Assembly: GCF_009688945.1 (NCBI RefSeq)
Contig: NZ_AP021874.1
Location: 1,116,001 to 1,180,000, forward strand
Source of the DNA: Desulfosarcina alkanivorans
GTDB taxonomy: Bacteria; Desulfobacterota; Desulfobacteria; Desulfobacterales; Desulfosarcinaceae
DNA: 64,000 bases
Direction: 5' to 3'
The position numbers and the translations under genes are program-made. A model generated the notes under the pieces. That model saw only the letters and a list, made by a program, of their open reading frames with translations. It was not told the origin of the DNA and searched no databases. Below are positions 53,119 through 63,017 of the stretch, piece by piece (the first letter of the stretch is position 1; the number at the start of each line of letters is the position of its first letter).

Positions 53119-54426
53119 TCAGTCCGGCAGCAGATCGTAAAAATAAATCATGGCATCGGATCGGGTGATGATACCGATGAGTCGCCCCGCTTCGACCACG
53201 GGCAGCCGGCCGACGTCGTGCCGCACCATCGTCCGGGCCGCCTGAATGGGACTTTTTCCCGGTTCGATGGTGATGACCCGGGTGCTCATAAACGCCTTGA
53301 CCGGGGCCTGCAGCTGCCCCTCTTTGCGTATTTTCTTAAAATCCCGGCGGGATATGACGCCCACCAGCCGATCCCCATCCACCACCGGAAGTCCGGTGCA
53401 CCCCCGCCGACGAAGCATCCGGGCCACCTCGGCCATGGAGGTGTCCGATGGCACGGTAAAAACGGGGAAGGACATCAAATCGCTGATCTGAACCGAGGAC
53501 TGCTGGTTACCCTCCAGCAGATCGATGATCATCTGCCCGGCCACATCGGGGTTCACGTCGCGCAGCATGGCACTGCCGGCGCCGGGATGGCCGCCGCCGC
53601 CCATGCTTTTCATCAACTCGCCGACATCCACCGCGTCGGTGTCACTCCGGCCGATGACCATGCATCTGCACCTGCCTTTCTTTGCCTGGCTGACGAACAG
53701 GCCGAAAGCGGCATCCACATTGACGATGTCCCGGTACATCCGCACCACCAGGGCCAGATTGCCCACGTGGCCGTCGATATGGATCCGGCTGATGCTGACG
53801 GAATGGCCGTTTATTTTCATCCGGCTGGTGTTCTTCAGCATCTCGAACAGCACGTCCTTCTGCTTTTCACCGTATGCGGGCCGCAGGAATTTAGCGACCA
53901 GGGCCAGATCCGCCTTTCGGTCCAGCAGCCAGCCGGCGGCATAGGCATCTTCAGCCGTGCAGGAGGAGAATGTCAGGTTGCCGGTATCCTCGTACAGGCC
54001 GGCTAAAAACAGCGTGGCCTGAATGGGCGTGATCAGCTTGCGCATGGCTTTGAGCTGGCGCACCATCAGGGTCACCGTGGCACCGACAGCTTCCTGGCAT
54101 TTCCAGTCGGCATCGATATCGCCCCCCGTGTGGTGATCCCACACCAGCACTTCCAGGTCGGTCCGTTGCCTCAACTTGGCGATGGGGCCCAACCGCGACC
54201 AGTTGGGCGTGTCCACGACGATGAGCCGGCTGACCTTGCCGGTTTCGATGTTCCAGCGATCCACGTAGTCGAAAACCTCTTTGTGAATGGACATGAAGGC
54301 CCGCACATTGGGATTGATCGTCTTGGGAACGGCGGCGACGGCTTCGGGGTATATCAGCGTAGCGGCAACCAGGGATGCAAAGGCATCGAAGTCGCTGTTC
54401 TTATGGGTGGTGATGATTTGGGTCAT
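53119..54426 (-). CDS. DHH-family phosphoesterase with CBS pair
   Basis: 435 aa. DHH domain: THKNSDFDAFAS, LIVVDTPN and WDHHTGG; DHHA1 domain ending in MGGGGHPGAGSA; then two CBS domains (DLMSFPVFTVPSDTSMAEVA; AFMSTRVITIEPGKSPIQAA). The same DHH-CBS arrangement precedes the poly(A) polymerase/CCA domain in delta-proteobacterial A-adding enzymes, but here nothing follows. Probably a nanoRNase/pAp or cyclic-dinucleotide phosphodiesterase regulated by adenosine nucleotides. Confidence 0.9.
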   Translation of the reverse strand: MTQIITTHKNSDFDAFASLVAATLIYPEAVAAVPKTINPNVRAFMSIHKEVFDYVDRWNIETGKVSRLIVVDTPNWSRLGPIAKLRQRTDLEVLVWDHHTGGDIDADWKCQEAVGATVTLMVRQLKAMRKLITPIQATLFLAGLYEDTGNLTFSSCTAEDAYAAGWLLDRKADLALVAKFLRPAYGEKQKDVLFEMLKNTSRMKINGHSVSISRIHIDGHVGNLALVVRMYRDIVNVDAAFGLFVSQAKKGRCRCMVIGRSDTDAVDVGELMKSMGGGGHPGAGSAMLRDVNPDVAGQMIIDLLEGNQQSSVQISDLMSFPVFTVPSDTSMAEVARMLRRRGCTGLPVVDGDRLVGVISRRDFKKIRKEGQLQAPVKAFMSTRVITIEPGKSPIQAARTMVRHDVGRLPVVEAGRLIGIITRSDAMIYFYDLLPD

Positions 54427-54471
54427 GGATCAATCGTCGGTCACAAGCTGCGGTCTCTTGTTGAAAAGCGT

Positions 54472-55299
54472 TTATTCCGGAGGATCCCAGTCCAGGGAGG
54501 CCGGAGGGGCCGTTTCCGCGGAAGGTTCGTCCAGCTGCAGCGGCACCCCGTGGCGGGCCTTGTATTCCAGGGCCAGGCGATGCTTTTCGATTTCCATGCG
54601 GCTTTCAATGCTCTTTCGGGCCAGCAGATAGCGAAGGTAGACAATCCACAGGCCGATGCCCACCACCACCGTGCCGATACCGATGAACACCCATTTGAAA
54701 CGGATGACGACATCGATTCCGGTGCGCCCGAGGTAGGTGATCATGTTGGGAATGATCCAGTAGGAAATCACACCGATAAAAATCAAAAAACCGATGATAA
54801 AGATATTCATCCGGCTGATGCGGAACAGAATCGACTCCAGGCGGGATTCATAGCCCGGTTCACAGGCCGGCCTGGCGTCATCCCCCTGCAGTTCGCTGCC
54901 GTGAAAAATGGCCACATACGCCTTCACGACGAAGCCGAAGAGCAGCATGGCCCCGACGGGGATGCCGATGGCCGCCACGAACCAGGCCCTGAAGGGGAAC
55001 GGATGCTCCCGGGTTTCCAGGCGGACATCGTAGTTCTCGAAAGGCCCGAAGGTTTTCTCGAAATAGTACTTGTTGAATTCACTCAGGTTTTTGCCGCTGG
55101 TTTCGTGGATGACATGGCCATTGCCATCGATGACCTGCAGCCATGATTTCCGCCCCGATTTCATGGCCGCCAGGGCGAAGATCTCCAGTTCCAGCAGGAA
55201 CAGCCCGACGATAATGATGATGAAAAGGGTCTTGTGTTCCTGGATCAAATGGCTGACTTGCTTCGTCTTCACAATCGGCTTCCCTGCAAGCCCGCTCAC
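54472..55299 (-). CDS. hypothetical membrane protein
   Basis: 275 aa from a GTG start. Transmembrane segments at about 25-46 (LFIIIIVGLFLLELEIFAL), 106-130 (FVAAIGIPVGAMLLFGFVVK), 163-185 (MNIFIIGFLIFIGVISYWII) and 204-226 (FKWVFIGIGTVVVGIGLWIV). A roughly 55-residue loop lies between the first two. The C terminus is acidic and Pro-rich. Similar four-TM proteins of unknown role occur in Desulfobacterota; I cannot name one. Confidence 0.72.
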   Translation of the reverse strand: MSGLAGKPIVKTKQVSHLIQEHKTLFIIIIVGLFLLELEIFALAAMKSGRKSWLQVIDGNGHVIHETSGKNLSEFNKYYFEKTFGPFENYDVRLETREHPFPFRAWFVAAIGIPVGAMLLFGFVVKAYVAIFHGSELQGDDARPACEPGYESRLESILFRISRMNIFIIGFLIFIGVISYWIIPNMITYLGRTGIDVVIRFKWVFIGIGTVVVGIGLWIVYLRYLLARKSIESRMEIEKHRLALEYKARHGVPLQLDEPSAETAPPASLDWDPPE

Positions 55300-55536
55300 C
55301 GTCGCGGGCTTCCATACGGTGGTGAAATAGCTGTTTTACCCGTTGCCGCCGTAAAAATGAACCGACGGACCGTGCTCTCAGATTGGCCTGTAATCTACCA
55401 CAGCGGTGCTTTTGGGCACAATCTTTTTTCAAATCAAGCCAATGGGATTATTCGGTTCCCCTGTATTGACACCCACTCCCAATTGTTCGATAAGGATGCT
55501 TCATTGTCATCCGTCAACGTATGGGGAGCCTGTTAC

Positions 55537-56091
55537 ATGAAAAAAATGATCATTTCGGTCCTGGGCAAGGACCGCCCCGGCATCATCGCCGCCGTCACCC
55601 GCATTCTGTTCGAACAGGACTGCAACATTGAAAATGTCAGCCAGACGATCCTGCAAAACGAATTTTCCGGCATTTTCATCGTCAGCGTTCCCAAAGCCCT
55701 GTCCGAAAGCGACCTGCACGGCCACCTGGACGACGGGCTCTCGCCCATGGGTCTGCATGTCTTCGAGAAACCGCTCTCGGACACGGATGCGTCAACGATG
55801 GCTGCCGACAGCGAACCCTTTGTGGTGGTCACCAAAGGCCCCGACCGGAAGGGACTGGTGGCGGCCATTACCGCCATCCTGGCCGGCCATCGCGTCAATG
55901 TAACCAACCTGCAGGCCGTCTTCAAAGGCGGCGACGATCCCAATGCCAACATCATGATCTACGAGGTCGACATTCCCACCGATACCAGCCACCAGGCCCT
56001 TCGACGGGACCTGCGTGAAAAGGCATTGGAATTGTCGCTGGACCTGTCCATCCAGCACAAACTGATCTTTGAAGCCATCAATCGCGTATAA
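55537..56091 (+). CDS. ACT-domain protein (GcvR-like)
   Basis: 184 aa from ATG 55537; a longer upstream frame is not needed. Two ACT domains: IISVLGKDRPGIIAAVTRIL with NIENVSQTILQNEFSG, and VTKGPDRKGLVAAITAILAG with VNVTNLQAVFKGGDD. GcvR-like tandem ACT proteins bind small ligands such as amino acids. The gene is 12 bases before the UPF0210 gene; this pairing is common in bacteria. Confidence 0.9.
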   Translation: MKKMIISVLGKDRPGIIAAVTRILFEQDCNIENVSQTILQNEFSGIFIVSVPKALSESDLHGHLDDGLSPMGLHVFEKPLSDTDASTMAADSEPFVVVTKGPDRKGLVAAITAILAGHRVNVTNLQAVFKGGDDPNANIMIYEVDIPTDTSHQALRRDLREKALELSLDLSIQHKLIFEAINRV

Positions 56092-56103
56092 GGAACCTAT
56101 GCC

Positions 56104-57477
56104 ATGTTCAGTGAACGAGAAATTCTCTCCGTCGTGGAGATGCTCAAAAATGAAAATCTGGATGTCCGGACCGTCACACTGGGGCTCAGCCTGCTGGATT
56201 GCGCCAGCGACGACATCGGACGATTCACGGAAAATATCCATACCCGCATCACCACCGCAGCCCGGCATCTGGTGCAGACCTGCGACGAGGTGGGAGACAA
56301 GTACGGCATCCCGGTCGTCAACAAACGCATTTCAGTGAGCCCCATCGCTGTCGCCGCGGCACCCTTCGATGCCAGCCAGATGCTGGACGTGGCCACGGCC
56401 CTCAACGAAGCCGCCATCGATGCCCGTGTGGATTTTATCGGCGGATTTACCGCCCTGGTGGAAAAAGGCATGGCCAGAGGGGACCGGGCCCTGATCGAGG
56501 CCCTGCCCCAGGCACTGACCGACACCCAGCGGGTGTGTGCGTCGATCAACGTGGCTTCCACGCGGGCGGGAATCAATATGGATGCCGTCCTGCTTATGGG
56601 GCGTAAAATCAAGGAAGCGGCCGGACTGACTGCGGACCGCGATGGCCTGGCTTGTGCCAAGCTGTGCGTGTTCGCCAACATCCCCCAGGATATTCCCTTC
56701 ATGGCCGGCGCCTACCTGGGGGTCGGCGAAGCCGATGCGGTGATCAACGTGGGAGTCAGCGGGCCTGGGGTGGTCAAAAGGGCCATCGACCGTGCCGTAA
56801 CCGCGAATCCGGGACTTAATTTAGGGCAACTGAGCGATATCATAAAAAATACCGCCTATAAAGTAACTCGCGTCGGAGAGCTCATCGGCCGGGAGGTGGC
56901 CCAGCGGATGGGCATCGGTTTCGGTGTCGTTGACCTCTCCCTGGCCCCCACGCCCAATGTGGGGGACAGTGTGGGGGAAATTTTCCAGAGCATGGGGCTT
57001 ACGGCCATTGGCGTACCGGGGAGCACGGTAGCCCTGGCCATGTTAAACGATGCGGTCAAAAAAGGCGGTGCCTTTGCCAGTTCCCATGTAGGGGGGCTGA
57101 GCGGCGCCTTCATCCCGGTGAGCGAGGACCTGAACATCTCACAGGCAGCCTCCCAGGGACACCTCTCCATCGAAAAACTGGAGGCCATGACCTGTGTCTG
57201 TTCGGTAGGGCTTGACATGGTGGCCATTCCCGGCGACACCAGCGAAGAGACCCTGGCTGCCATCATCGCCGATGAAATGGCCATCGGCGTCATCAACAAA
57301 AAAACCACCGCCACGCGGTTGATCCCCGTACCCGGAAAAAAAGCGGGGGATCACGCCTTTTTCGGCGGCCTGCTGGGTGAATCCATCATCATGCCGGTTA
57401 ACAACGCCACCGGTGGCAATCCGTTCCTGATCCGCGGGGGATTGATTCCATCGCCCATACACAGTTTAGTTAATTAG
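56104..57477 (+). CDS. UPF0210/PFL family protein
   Basis: 457 aa, full length. Cytosolic protein of the UPF0210 (DUF711) family, a fold related to pyruvate formate-lyase. Recognisable stretches: LDVRTVTLGLSLLDCASDDI, KRISVSPIAVAAAPFDA, VDFIGGFTALVEKGM, AKLCVFANIPQDIPFMAGAY and GIGFGVVDLSLAPTPNVGDS. No glycyl-radical GGxxN/RVxG motif at the C terminus, so radical chemistry is not expected. Partner ACT gene upstream suggests ligand regulation. Confidence 0.94.
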   Translation: MFSEREILSVVEMLKNENLDVRTVTLGLSLLDCASDDIGRFTENIHTRITTAARHLVQTCDEVGDKYGIPVVNKRISVSPIAVAAAPFDASQMLDVATALNEAAIDARVDFIGGFTALVEKGMARGDRALIEALPQALTDTQRVCASINVASTRAGINMDAVLLMGRKIKEAAGLTADRDGLACAKLCVFANIPQDIPFMAGAYLGVGEADAVINVGVSGPGVVKRAIDRAVTANPGLNLGQLSDIIKNTAYKVTRVGELIGREVAQRMGIGFGVVDLSLAPTPNVGDSVGEIFQSMGLTAIGVPGSTVALAMLNDAVKKGGAFASSHVGGLSGAFIPVSEDLNISQAASQGHLSIEKLEAMTCVCSVGLDMVAIPGDTSEETLAAIIADEMAIGVINKKTTATRLIPVPGKKAGDHAFFGGLLGESIIMPVNNATGGNPFLIRGGLIPSPIHSLVN

Positions 57478-57509
57478 GGGATTGGGCTTGGTTTGTATTT
57501 TGGTGCTAG

Positions 57510-57593
57510 TTATTCGGGAATTTTAATTGTTCTTCAACCTGTATGAAAACGCACAGGTTTCATCAGTGTTCAGACCTCGTTCAACGGGGCGGC
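57510..57593 (-). repeat. 84-bp dispersed repeat (inverted partner 39320-39403)
   Basis: Inverted copy of 39320-39403, between two convergent genes. Not coding. Confidence 0.8.
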
Positions 57594-57616
57594 GCCCCCG
57601 ACCTCTGACCTCCGTT

Positions 57617-58669
57617 TTATTTGTACCAGGAAAACAACGCTGCGCCGACCAGTAAAAAAGCGAGGGTCATGGCGCACAGGATGGTCATTTCCGGGGTCAC
57701 CGCGAGCAGCCCGGCCCCCTCGTTCATCACTTTGCGTGCCGCAGTCAACACGTGGGTCAGGGGAAAAATCTTGGCCGCCGCCTTGAGCCACGCCGGCGCG
57801 CCTTCAATGGAAAACCAGACCTCGGACAGAAACATCATGGGCCAGCAGATAAAATTGAGGATGCCGTTGGCAAACTCTTCGCTGGTCCCGCGGGAGGCAA
57901 TCACCAGACCCAGGGCGGTCATGCAGACGCTGCCCGCCAGGAACACGAGGAACAGATCCAGCAAACGCCCATAGACCTTGAAATCGAGAATCAGATCGCA
58001 TCCCACCCAAACCATGACCAGGGTGAACATGAGCAGGAAAATACGGGACAGCAACTGGGCGCTGAGGTATTCGAAAGCGGTCAACGGCGTTGCTTTGAGG
58101 CGTTTGAGCACGCCGTTTTTACGATAGCGCACCACCACCCACCCCACCCCGTACAGGGCGCTGAACATCATGTTCATGCCCAGCACCCCGGGAAACAGCC
58201 AGTCGATGTAGCGGATCGGAACGCCCTGAACGTCCCTTTTTTCGAACCGGTCGCCGGCAGGCGGGACCGCCAGGGCCCCCTTGAGGAGCCGCTCCGCAAT
58301 CGCCCCGGAAGGCGACGCATCACTGACCCAGTAGCGCACGGGCCGGGTTCCCGCCTCGACGAGCAGGTCTATTTTATGGTGTTTGAGTTTGTCCATCCCC
58401 TGGGCGTAGGTGTCGAACCCCACCAGGGAAATGGCCTTGAAGGCAGCAAACGAATCGGGAAGGTTGTCGATCGACCCGTTGACGGCAGCCCCATGGGGGA
58501 CCGGAAACACACCCACCTTGAACGGGGAGGCGTAGTCTCCCTTGAAAATCACACCAAAACCGAGGATGATCAGGAAGGGAAAAAGGAAATTCCATCCGAA
58601 CGCCTCGCGATCCCTGAAAAATTCGCGGTTCCTGGCCCTGAAAACGGCCCACAATCGTTTAAAACGCAT
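57617..58669 (-). CDS. ABC-2 type transporter permease
   Basis: 350 aa. One N-terminal TM (FLFPFLIILGFGVIFKG), an extracytoplasmic loop of about 130 residues, then five membrane segments (VLGMNMMFSALYGVGWVVV; LLSRIFLLMFTLVMVWVGC; LDLFLVFLAGSVCMTALGLV; FICWPMMFLSEVWFSIEG; MTILCAMTLAFLLVGAALF). This is the ABC2_membrane_3 layout of YhgE/DrrB/NatB-like exporters. ATPase gene is 12 bases upstream. Substrate unknown. Confidence 0.9.
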   Translation of the reverse strand: MRFKRLWAVFRARNREFFRDREAFGWNFLFPFLIILGFGVIFKGDYASPFKVGVFPVPHGAAVNGSIDNLPDSFAAFKAISLVGFDTYAQGMDKLKHHKIDLLVEAGTRPVRYWVSDASPSGAIAERLLKGALAVPPAGDRFEKRDVQGVPIRYIDWLFPGVLGMNMMFSALYGVGWVVVRYRKNGVLKRLKATPLTAFEYLSAQLLSRIFLLMFTLVMVWVGCDLILDFKVYGRLLDLFLVFLAGSVCMTALGLVIASRGTSEEFANGILNFICWPMMFLSEVWFSIEGAPAWLKAAAKIFPLTHVLTAARKVMNEGAGLLAVTPEMTILCAMTLAFLLVGAALFSWYK

Positions 58670-58681
58670 ACCGGCTCCCGA

Positions 58682-59575
58682 TTATTCCCGCAGGCTTCGC
58701 CCGGTCAGCTTCAGGAAAACATCCTCCAGGGTCGGTGTCCTGACATTGACACCACGCATATCCACCCCGCTGGACAGCAACTGTCCGACAACCGCGTTGA
58801 CGTTTTCCGTACGAATCTGAACCCGCTCTCCCCGTTCCCTGACAAACCCCTGCAGGGCCGGGATCTTTTCCGGAAACCGGTCTTTGGGAACCGACACGGT
58901 GGCCCGCCTGCAATGGGTGTGGATCATATCGTGGGGGGCACCGCGGGCAATGATTCCGCCCTTGTCCATGATGGCGATGTCGTCACAGAGCTTTTCCGCC
59001 TCCTCCATATAATGCGTGGTCAGCACGATGGTGCGGCCCTGGGATTTTACCGCTTTGATGATATCCCACAGGTTGCGCCGGGCCTGGGGGTCCAGACCGG
59101 TGGAGGGTTCGTCCAGAAACACCAGTTCGGGCCGGTTCAAAAGGGCCAGCGCCAGCAGCAGGCGCTGTTTCTGTCCGCCGGAAATCTTGTCGTTGGGCTG
59201 GTCTTTGACCTCCTCCAGGTGGCACAGCCCGATCAAATGGCCGATGGTCTCGGTGTGGTCGTAAAGCCGGCTGAAGGTTTCCAGGGTTTCGGCGACCGTC
59301 AGGTACGACAGCAGGGCCGTCTGCTGGAACATGATGCCGACCTCCTGCCGGAACTGCGCCGCCCGGCGCTTGCCTTTGTAGAGAACGGTCCCGGAAGTGG
59401 GGGCAATGATGTCCTCGACAATCTCGATGAGTGTGGTCTTGCCGGCACCGTTGGGCCCCAGCAGCCCGAAACAGCTGCCTCGCCCGATGGTCTGGCTTAC
59501 GCCGTCCACAGCCACCACCTGCTTGTACTGCTTGCGGATGTCAACAATCTCCAGAAGCGGGTTCACTGATCGCAT
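58682..59575 (-). CDS. ABC-2 exporter ATP-binding protein
   Basis: 297 aa from ATG 59575 (a GTG three codons earlier is possible). Walker A GPNGAGKTT, Q loop MFQQTALLSYLTVAE, signature ISGGQKQRLLLALALL, Walker B LVFLDEPSTGLD and H loop IVLTTHYMEEAE. The C-terminal 80 residues (VSVPKDRFPEKIPALQGFVR onward) are the extra domain common in DrrA/CcmA-like ATPases. Works with the permease at 57617. Confidence 0.94.
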   Translation of the reverse strand: MRSVNPLLEIVDIRKQYKQVVAVDGVSQTIGRGSCFGLLGPNGAGKTTLIEIVEDIIAPTSGTVLYKGKRRAAQFRQEVGIMFQQTALLSYLTVAETLETFSRLYDHTETIGHLIGLCHLEEVKDQPNDKISGGQKQRLLLALALLNRPELVFLDEPSTGLDPQARRNLWDIIKAVKSQGRTIVLTTHYMEEAEKLCDDIAIMDKGGIIARGAPHDMIHTHCRRATVSVPKDRFPEKIPALQGFVRERGERVQIRTENVNAVVGQLLSSGVDMRGVNVRTPTLEDVFLKLTGRSLRE

Positions 59576-59787
59576 CGCTTTCACGAGTCGACTCCGAAGT
59601 CAACATCGATTTGAAAGAATCTTATTTAATAAAAAGGAGTTGCAGCCGTTTGGCAGTTGACAGGCCACAAAGGTTTTTTTATAGTCCCAAGCAGCATGCA
59701 AATCAAGACGGATTATGACATGGCCGCGGGTAAGCCTGGATTGCAGTGAAGATCAGATCACGCCGACGGACAGGAAAACAGGCGCAC

Positions 59788-60786
59788 ATGGAACGTAAAA
59801 CCCATTTCACCCTCAGCATCATCCTGACCGTCGGGCTCGTTATGGCCGGTACGTGCGGCTACATGTTCATCGAGGGATGGGCGTTCGATGACGCCTTTTA
59901 CATGACCATCATCACCCTGGCCACCGTCGGTTACGGGGAAGTGCACCAGATCAGCGACCTCGGCCGGATCTTCACCATCATCCTCATCGTATCGGGGGTC
60001 GGCTATTTCATGTATGTGGTCGGCCTGATCGTACAATTTCTGGTCGAAGACCGTATACGCGTCATTCTCGGGAGGCGTAAATTGGACAAGCGGATCGCCA
60101 AGCTGAAGAATCACTATATCATCTGCGGGTATGGCCGAATCGGCCGCGTTCTGTCACGTTATCTGACCGAGCGATACCTGAATGTGGTCATCATCGAAAA
60201 AAATAAGGGGCGCCAGGCGACCATGAACGAAGACGGCGTCCTCTACCTGCTCGGCGAAGCCACGGATGAAAGCCTCCTGATCCGGGCAGGCATCCGGTCG
60301 GCCAAAGGGATGATCACCGCCGTGGCCACCGATGCGGACAACGTTTTTCTGACCCTGATCGCCAGACAGCTCAACCCCGACCTGTTTATCGTCGCCCGGG
60401 CCATCCAGAACACCGCCAAGCGGACCCTACAGGCGGCAGGCGCCGCCAAGGTGATTTCACCCTACGACCTTGGGGCCCGGCGAATGGCCCATGCGATCCT
60501 GCGTCCAACGGTGATCAAATTCCTCGAACTGGCCTTTACCGATGAAAGCACTGACATTATGATGGAGGAAATCCGGGTACGGCCCACCTCGCGATTGCTG
60601 AACGTGGCACTCAAGGATTCGGGTATCCGCCAGCAGCTGGACCTGATCATTCTCACCATCAAAAAAGCCGACAACACATTGATCTTCAACCCCAAAGCCG
60701 ACACCCGCATAGAGACCGACGACACCCTGGTCGTGGTTGGCCAGGCCAAAAGTGTCAATCAGCTCGAACAGATGATGCACAATTAA
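59788..60786 (+). CDS. TrkA-type potassium channel with RCK domain
   Basis: 332 aa from ATG 59788; a GTG 42 bases upstream would add a basic 14-residue extension. Two TM helices (LSIILTVGLVMAGTCGYMFI; RIFTIILIVSGVGYFMYVVG) with the selectivity filter TLATVGYGE between; then an RCK (TrkA-N) domain, HYIICGYGRIGRVLSRYLTE with DESLLIRAGIRSA and RAIQNTAKRTLQ, and a TrkA-C domain (IRQQLDLIILTIKKADNTLI, DDTLVVVGQ). Likely a ligand-gated K+ channel of the MthK/GsuK type. Confidence 0.93.
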   Translation: MERKTHFTLSIILTVGLVMAGTCGYMFIEGWAFDDAFYMTIITLATVGYGEVHQISDLGRIFTIILIVSGVGYFMYVVGLIVQFLVEDRIRVILGRRKLDKRIAKLKNHYIICGYGRIGRVLSRYLTERYLNVVIIEKNKGRQATMNEDGVLYLLGEATDESLLIRAGIRSAKGMITAVATDADNVFLTLIARQLNPDLFIVARAIQNTAKRTLQAAGAAKVISPYDLGARRMAHAILRPTVIKFLELAFTDESTDIMMEEIRVRPTSRLLNVALKDSGIRQQLDLIILTIKKADNTLIFNPKADTRIETDDTLVVVGQAKSVNQLEQMMHN

Positions 60787-60809
60787 AAAAAACGGTTGGA
60801 GAGGTAACC

Positions 60810-61748
60810 ATGGCACCCTTTGCCCCCGCCTATCTTGAGGCCCTGAAAACCGGGATTCTGGAACGCAGGGTCAACCAGGCACGTAAGGCGCTGACCGGCT
60901 GCACCTTGTGTCCGCGCCGCTGCGGTGTGGACCGAACGGCCGGTGAAACCGGAATCTGCGATACCGGCCTGCGGGCCGTCGTGGCCTCCTATAATGCCCA
61001 TTTCGGTGAAGAGGCGCCCCTGGTGGGACGCAGCGGGTCGGGCGCCATTTTTTTCACCCATTGCAACCTGCGGTGCAACTTCTGCCAGAACTATGAGATC
61101 AGCCAGCTGGGAGCGGGCCGCAAAATGGACGACGACCAGCTGGCATCAATCATGCTCGACCTTCAGCAGGCCGGATGCCACAACATCAATCTGGTCACCC
61201 CGAGCCACGTGGTGCCACAGATTCTATCGGCCGTCCATCTGGCTGCCCAGCGGGGTCTGACGCTCCCCCTGGTCTATAATTCCAGCGGCTACGATTCCGT
61301 GGAAACCTTGAAGATGCTCGATGGTATCGTCGACATCTACATGCCGGATTTCAAATTCTGGGACCCCAAAGTGGCCCTGGACACCTGCAATGCCCCCGAT
61401 TACCCTGAGGTGGCCAGACTCGCATTGGTCGAAATGCAACGCCAGGTCGGGGACCTGCACATCGACCCGACCAGCGGTCTGGCCGTCAAAGGGGTTCTGG
61501 TGCGCCATCTGGTCCTGCCCGGCGGACTGGCGGGAACGGCCAACATCATGGAGTTCCTGGCCAATTCATTGTCCCGGAATACCTATGTGAACGTGATGGC
61601 GCAATATCGTCCCTGTGGCAAGGCCAGGGAAATGCCGGCACTGGCCGTGGCCCTGAGTCCCGCAGAATACGACCAGGCCGTCAGGGACACCCGGGCGTCA
61701 GGCATCTCCCGCCTGGACAAGCCCCGCCGGGTGTTCGAACTGTGGTAG
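60810..61748 (+). CDS. radical SAM enzyme, PflA-like
   Basis: 312 aa, with GGAGAGGTAACC upstream. Cx3Cx2C cluster motif THCNLRCNFCQNYEIS (three Cys bind the 4Fe-4S that cleaves SAM), preceded by a Cys-rich N-terminal CTLCPRRCGVDRTAGETGIC that may hold a second cluster. GLTLPLVYNSSGYDSVETL, DIYMPDFKFWD and VLVRHLVLPGGL are typical of the PflA-like family. Pfl-activating enzymes use SAM radical chemistry to activate glycyl-radical enzymes; no such partner lies nearby. Confidence 0.92.
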   Translation: MAPFAPAYLEALKTGILERRVNQARKALTGCTLCPRRCGVDRTAGETGICDTGLRAVVASYNAHFGEEAPLVGRSGSGAIFFTHCNLRCNFCQNYEISQLGAGRKMDDDQLASIMLDLQQAGCHNINLVTPSHVVPQILSAVHLAAQRGLTLPLVYNSSGYDSVETLKMLDGIVDIYMPDFKFWDPKVALDTCNAPDYPEVARLALVEMQRQVGDLHIDPTSGLAVKGVLVRHLVLPGGLAGTANIMEFLANSLSRNTYVNVMAQYRPCGKAREMPALAVALSPAEYDQAVRDTRASGISRLDKPRRVFELW

Positions 61749-61957
61749 AAATGGGTAAGCATTCACAGGGCACCGCATCTGCTTCGTTACCGGGCATTTG
61801 AAGGTCAGACAGGTCGTCTGCATGCCCGAGGCCTTGCATCTGCGGGCCCCTGTAAACGCTACTGTTGGGTGGTTTCAACATATTAGTCGTTCCAACGCCT
61901 TGAAAAGTTTCAAAATAATTATGTTCGACGTTTATCAAAATTATAGGAGACCCTGAT

Positions 61958-62557
61958 ATGAAACGATGTCTTGTGACCGTACTGTTGATCCTGCTGGTTG
62001 CCACAGGGTCGGTACATGCTTCCGATGCAATGCCCCGGGTGAAGCTGATCACCAGCCAGGGTGAAATAGTGCTGGAACTGGACCGGACGGCCGCTCCACG
62101 AACCGTGGACAATTTTCTGGATTACGTTGGCGCCGGTTTTTACGACGGCACCATCTTTCATCGGGTGATCTCCGGATTTATGATCCAGGGCGGTGGATTT
62201 GATGCCCAAATGAACCGCAGGCCGACCCGCCCCCCCATTCCCAACGAAGCCGATAACCGGCTGCCGAACCGGACCGGCACCATTGCCATGGCGCGGACAT
62301 CAGATCCCCATTCCGCCACGGCCCAGTTCTTCATCAACGTCAAGGACAACGGTTTTCTGGATCATCGTGGCAAAACGGCCAAGGGATGGGGGTATTGTGT
62401 ATTCGGCAAGGTGGTGTCAGGGATGAACGTGGTGCGAGCCATAGAAAAGGTGCCCACCACCTCCCATTCGGGCATGCGGGACGTGCCCCGGACACCCGTG
62501 CTCATCCAGCGGATGTCGGTGGTCCCTGCCACGGCGGTCAGGGGCGGCAGCGAGTAA
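61958..62557 (+). CDS. periplasmic cyclophilin-type peptidyl-prolyl isomerase
   Basis: 199 aa, with TAGGAGACCCTGAT before ATG. Signal peptide 1-21 (VTVLLILLVATGSVHA). Cyclophilin domain: the catalytic-region strands VDNFLDYVGAGFYDGTIFHR, VISGFMIQGGGFDAQ, GTIAMARTSDPHSATAQFFI and WGYCVFGKVVSGMNVV. The active-site Arg (FHRVI) and Phe/Gln contacts are kept. Speeds proline isomerisation during folding of exported proteins. Confidence 0.94.
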   Translation: MKRCLVTVLLILLVATGSVHASDAMPRVKLITSQGEIVLELDRTAAPRTVDNFLDYVGAGFYDGTIFHRVISGFMIQGGGFDAQMNRRPTRPPIPNEADNRLPNRTGTIAMARTSDPHSATAQFFINVKDNGFLDHRGKTAKGWGYCVFGKVVSGMNVVRAIEKVPTTSHSGMRDVPRTPVLIQRMSVVPATAVRGGSE

Positions 62558-63017
62558 TCCTTTCACACGGCGGCGCAAAATCACCCGCCACTCGCACAGA
62601 GGAATGGGCGTACTGACGGCGCGCCGCAGTGACGAGGGATAAAGCCTAACGCAACCGTCGGCTTTCTTCCGACCCCGTCATACTTGACAACGGCCGGGGA
62701 CTATTTTAGCCTGAAGATACGCCTCGATCCTTTCTGCCGGACCGCACTTACCGGCCCGTTCGGCCGGACGCAGGCCCATCACCCCGGCACCATTGCCCGG
62801 TTATCGATTGAACGTGGTGATCGGCATCTTCCACCGGCAAACAGGCGTGGGATCGCAGAATGTTAGACCAAGCACCGGAGGCCCCTTTTCCTTTCCGGCC
62901 GCTGGCGCCGAACCGTGGCCGGAATGGGGAATCTTTCCTCCTTTTTCGGGATTGGCGGAGGAAACGCTTTGCCATCATCGCTGTGGAATCCGACGGTTTC
63001 TGTATCCCACGCTTGTT
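62558..63017. other. 460-bp intergenic region
   Basis: Between convergent cyclophilin and helicase genes. GC-rich, with several open frames on both strands but none with a ribosome site or recognisable content. I saw no strong terminator. Confidence 0.45.
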
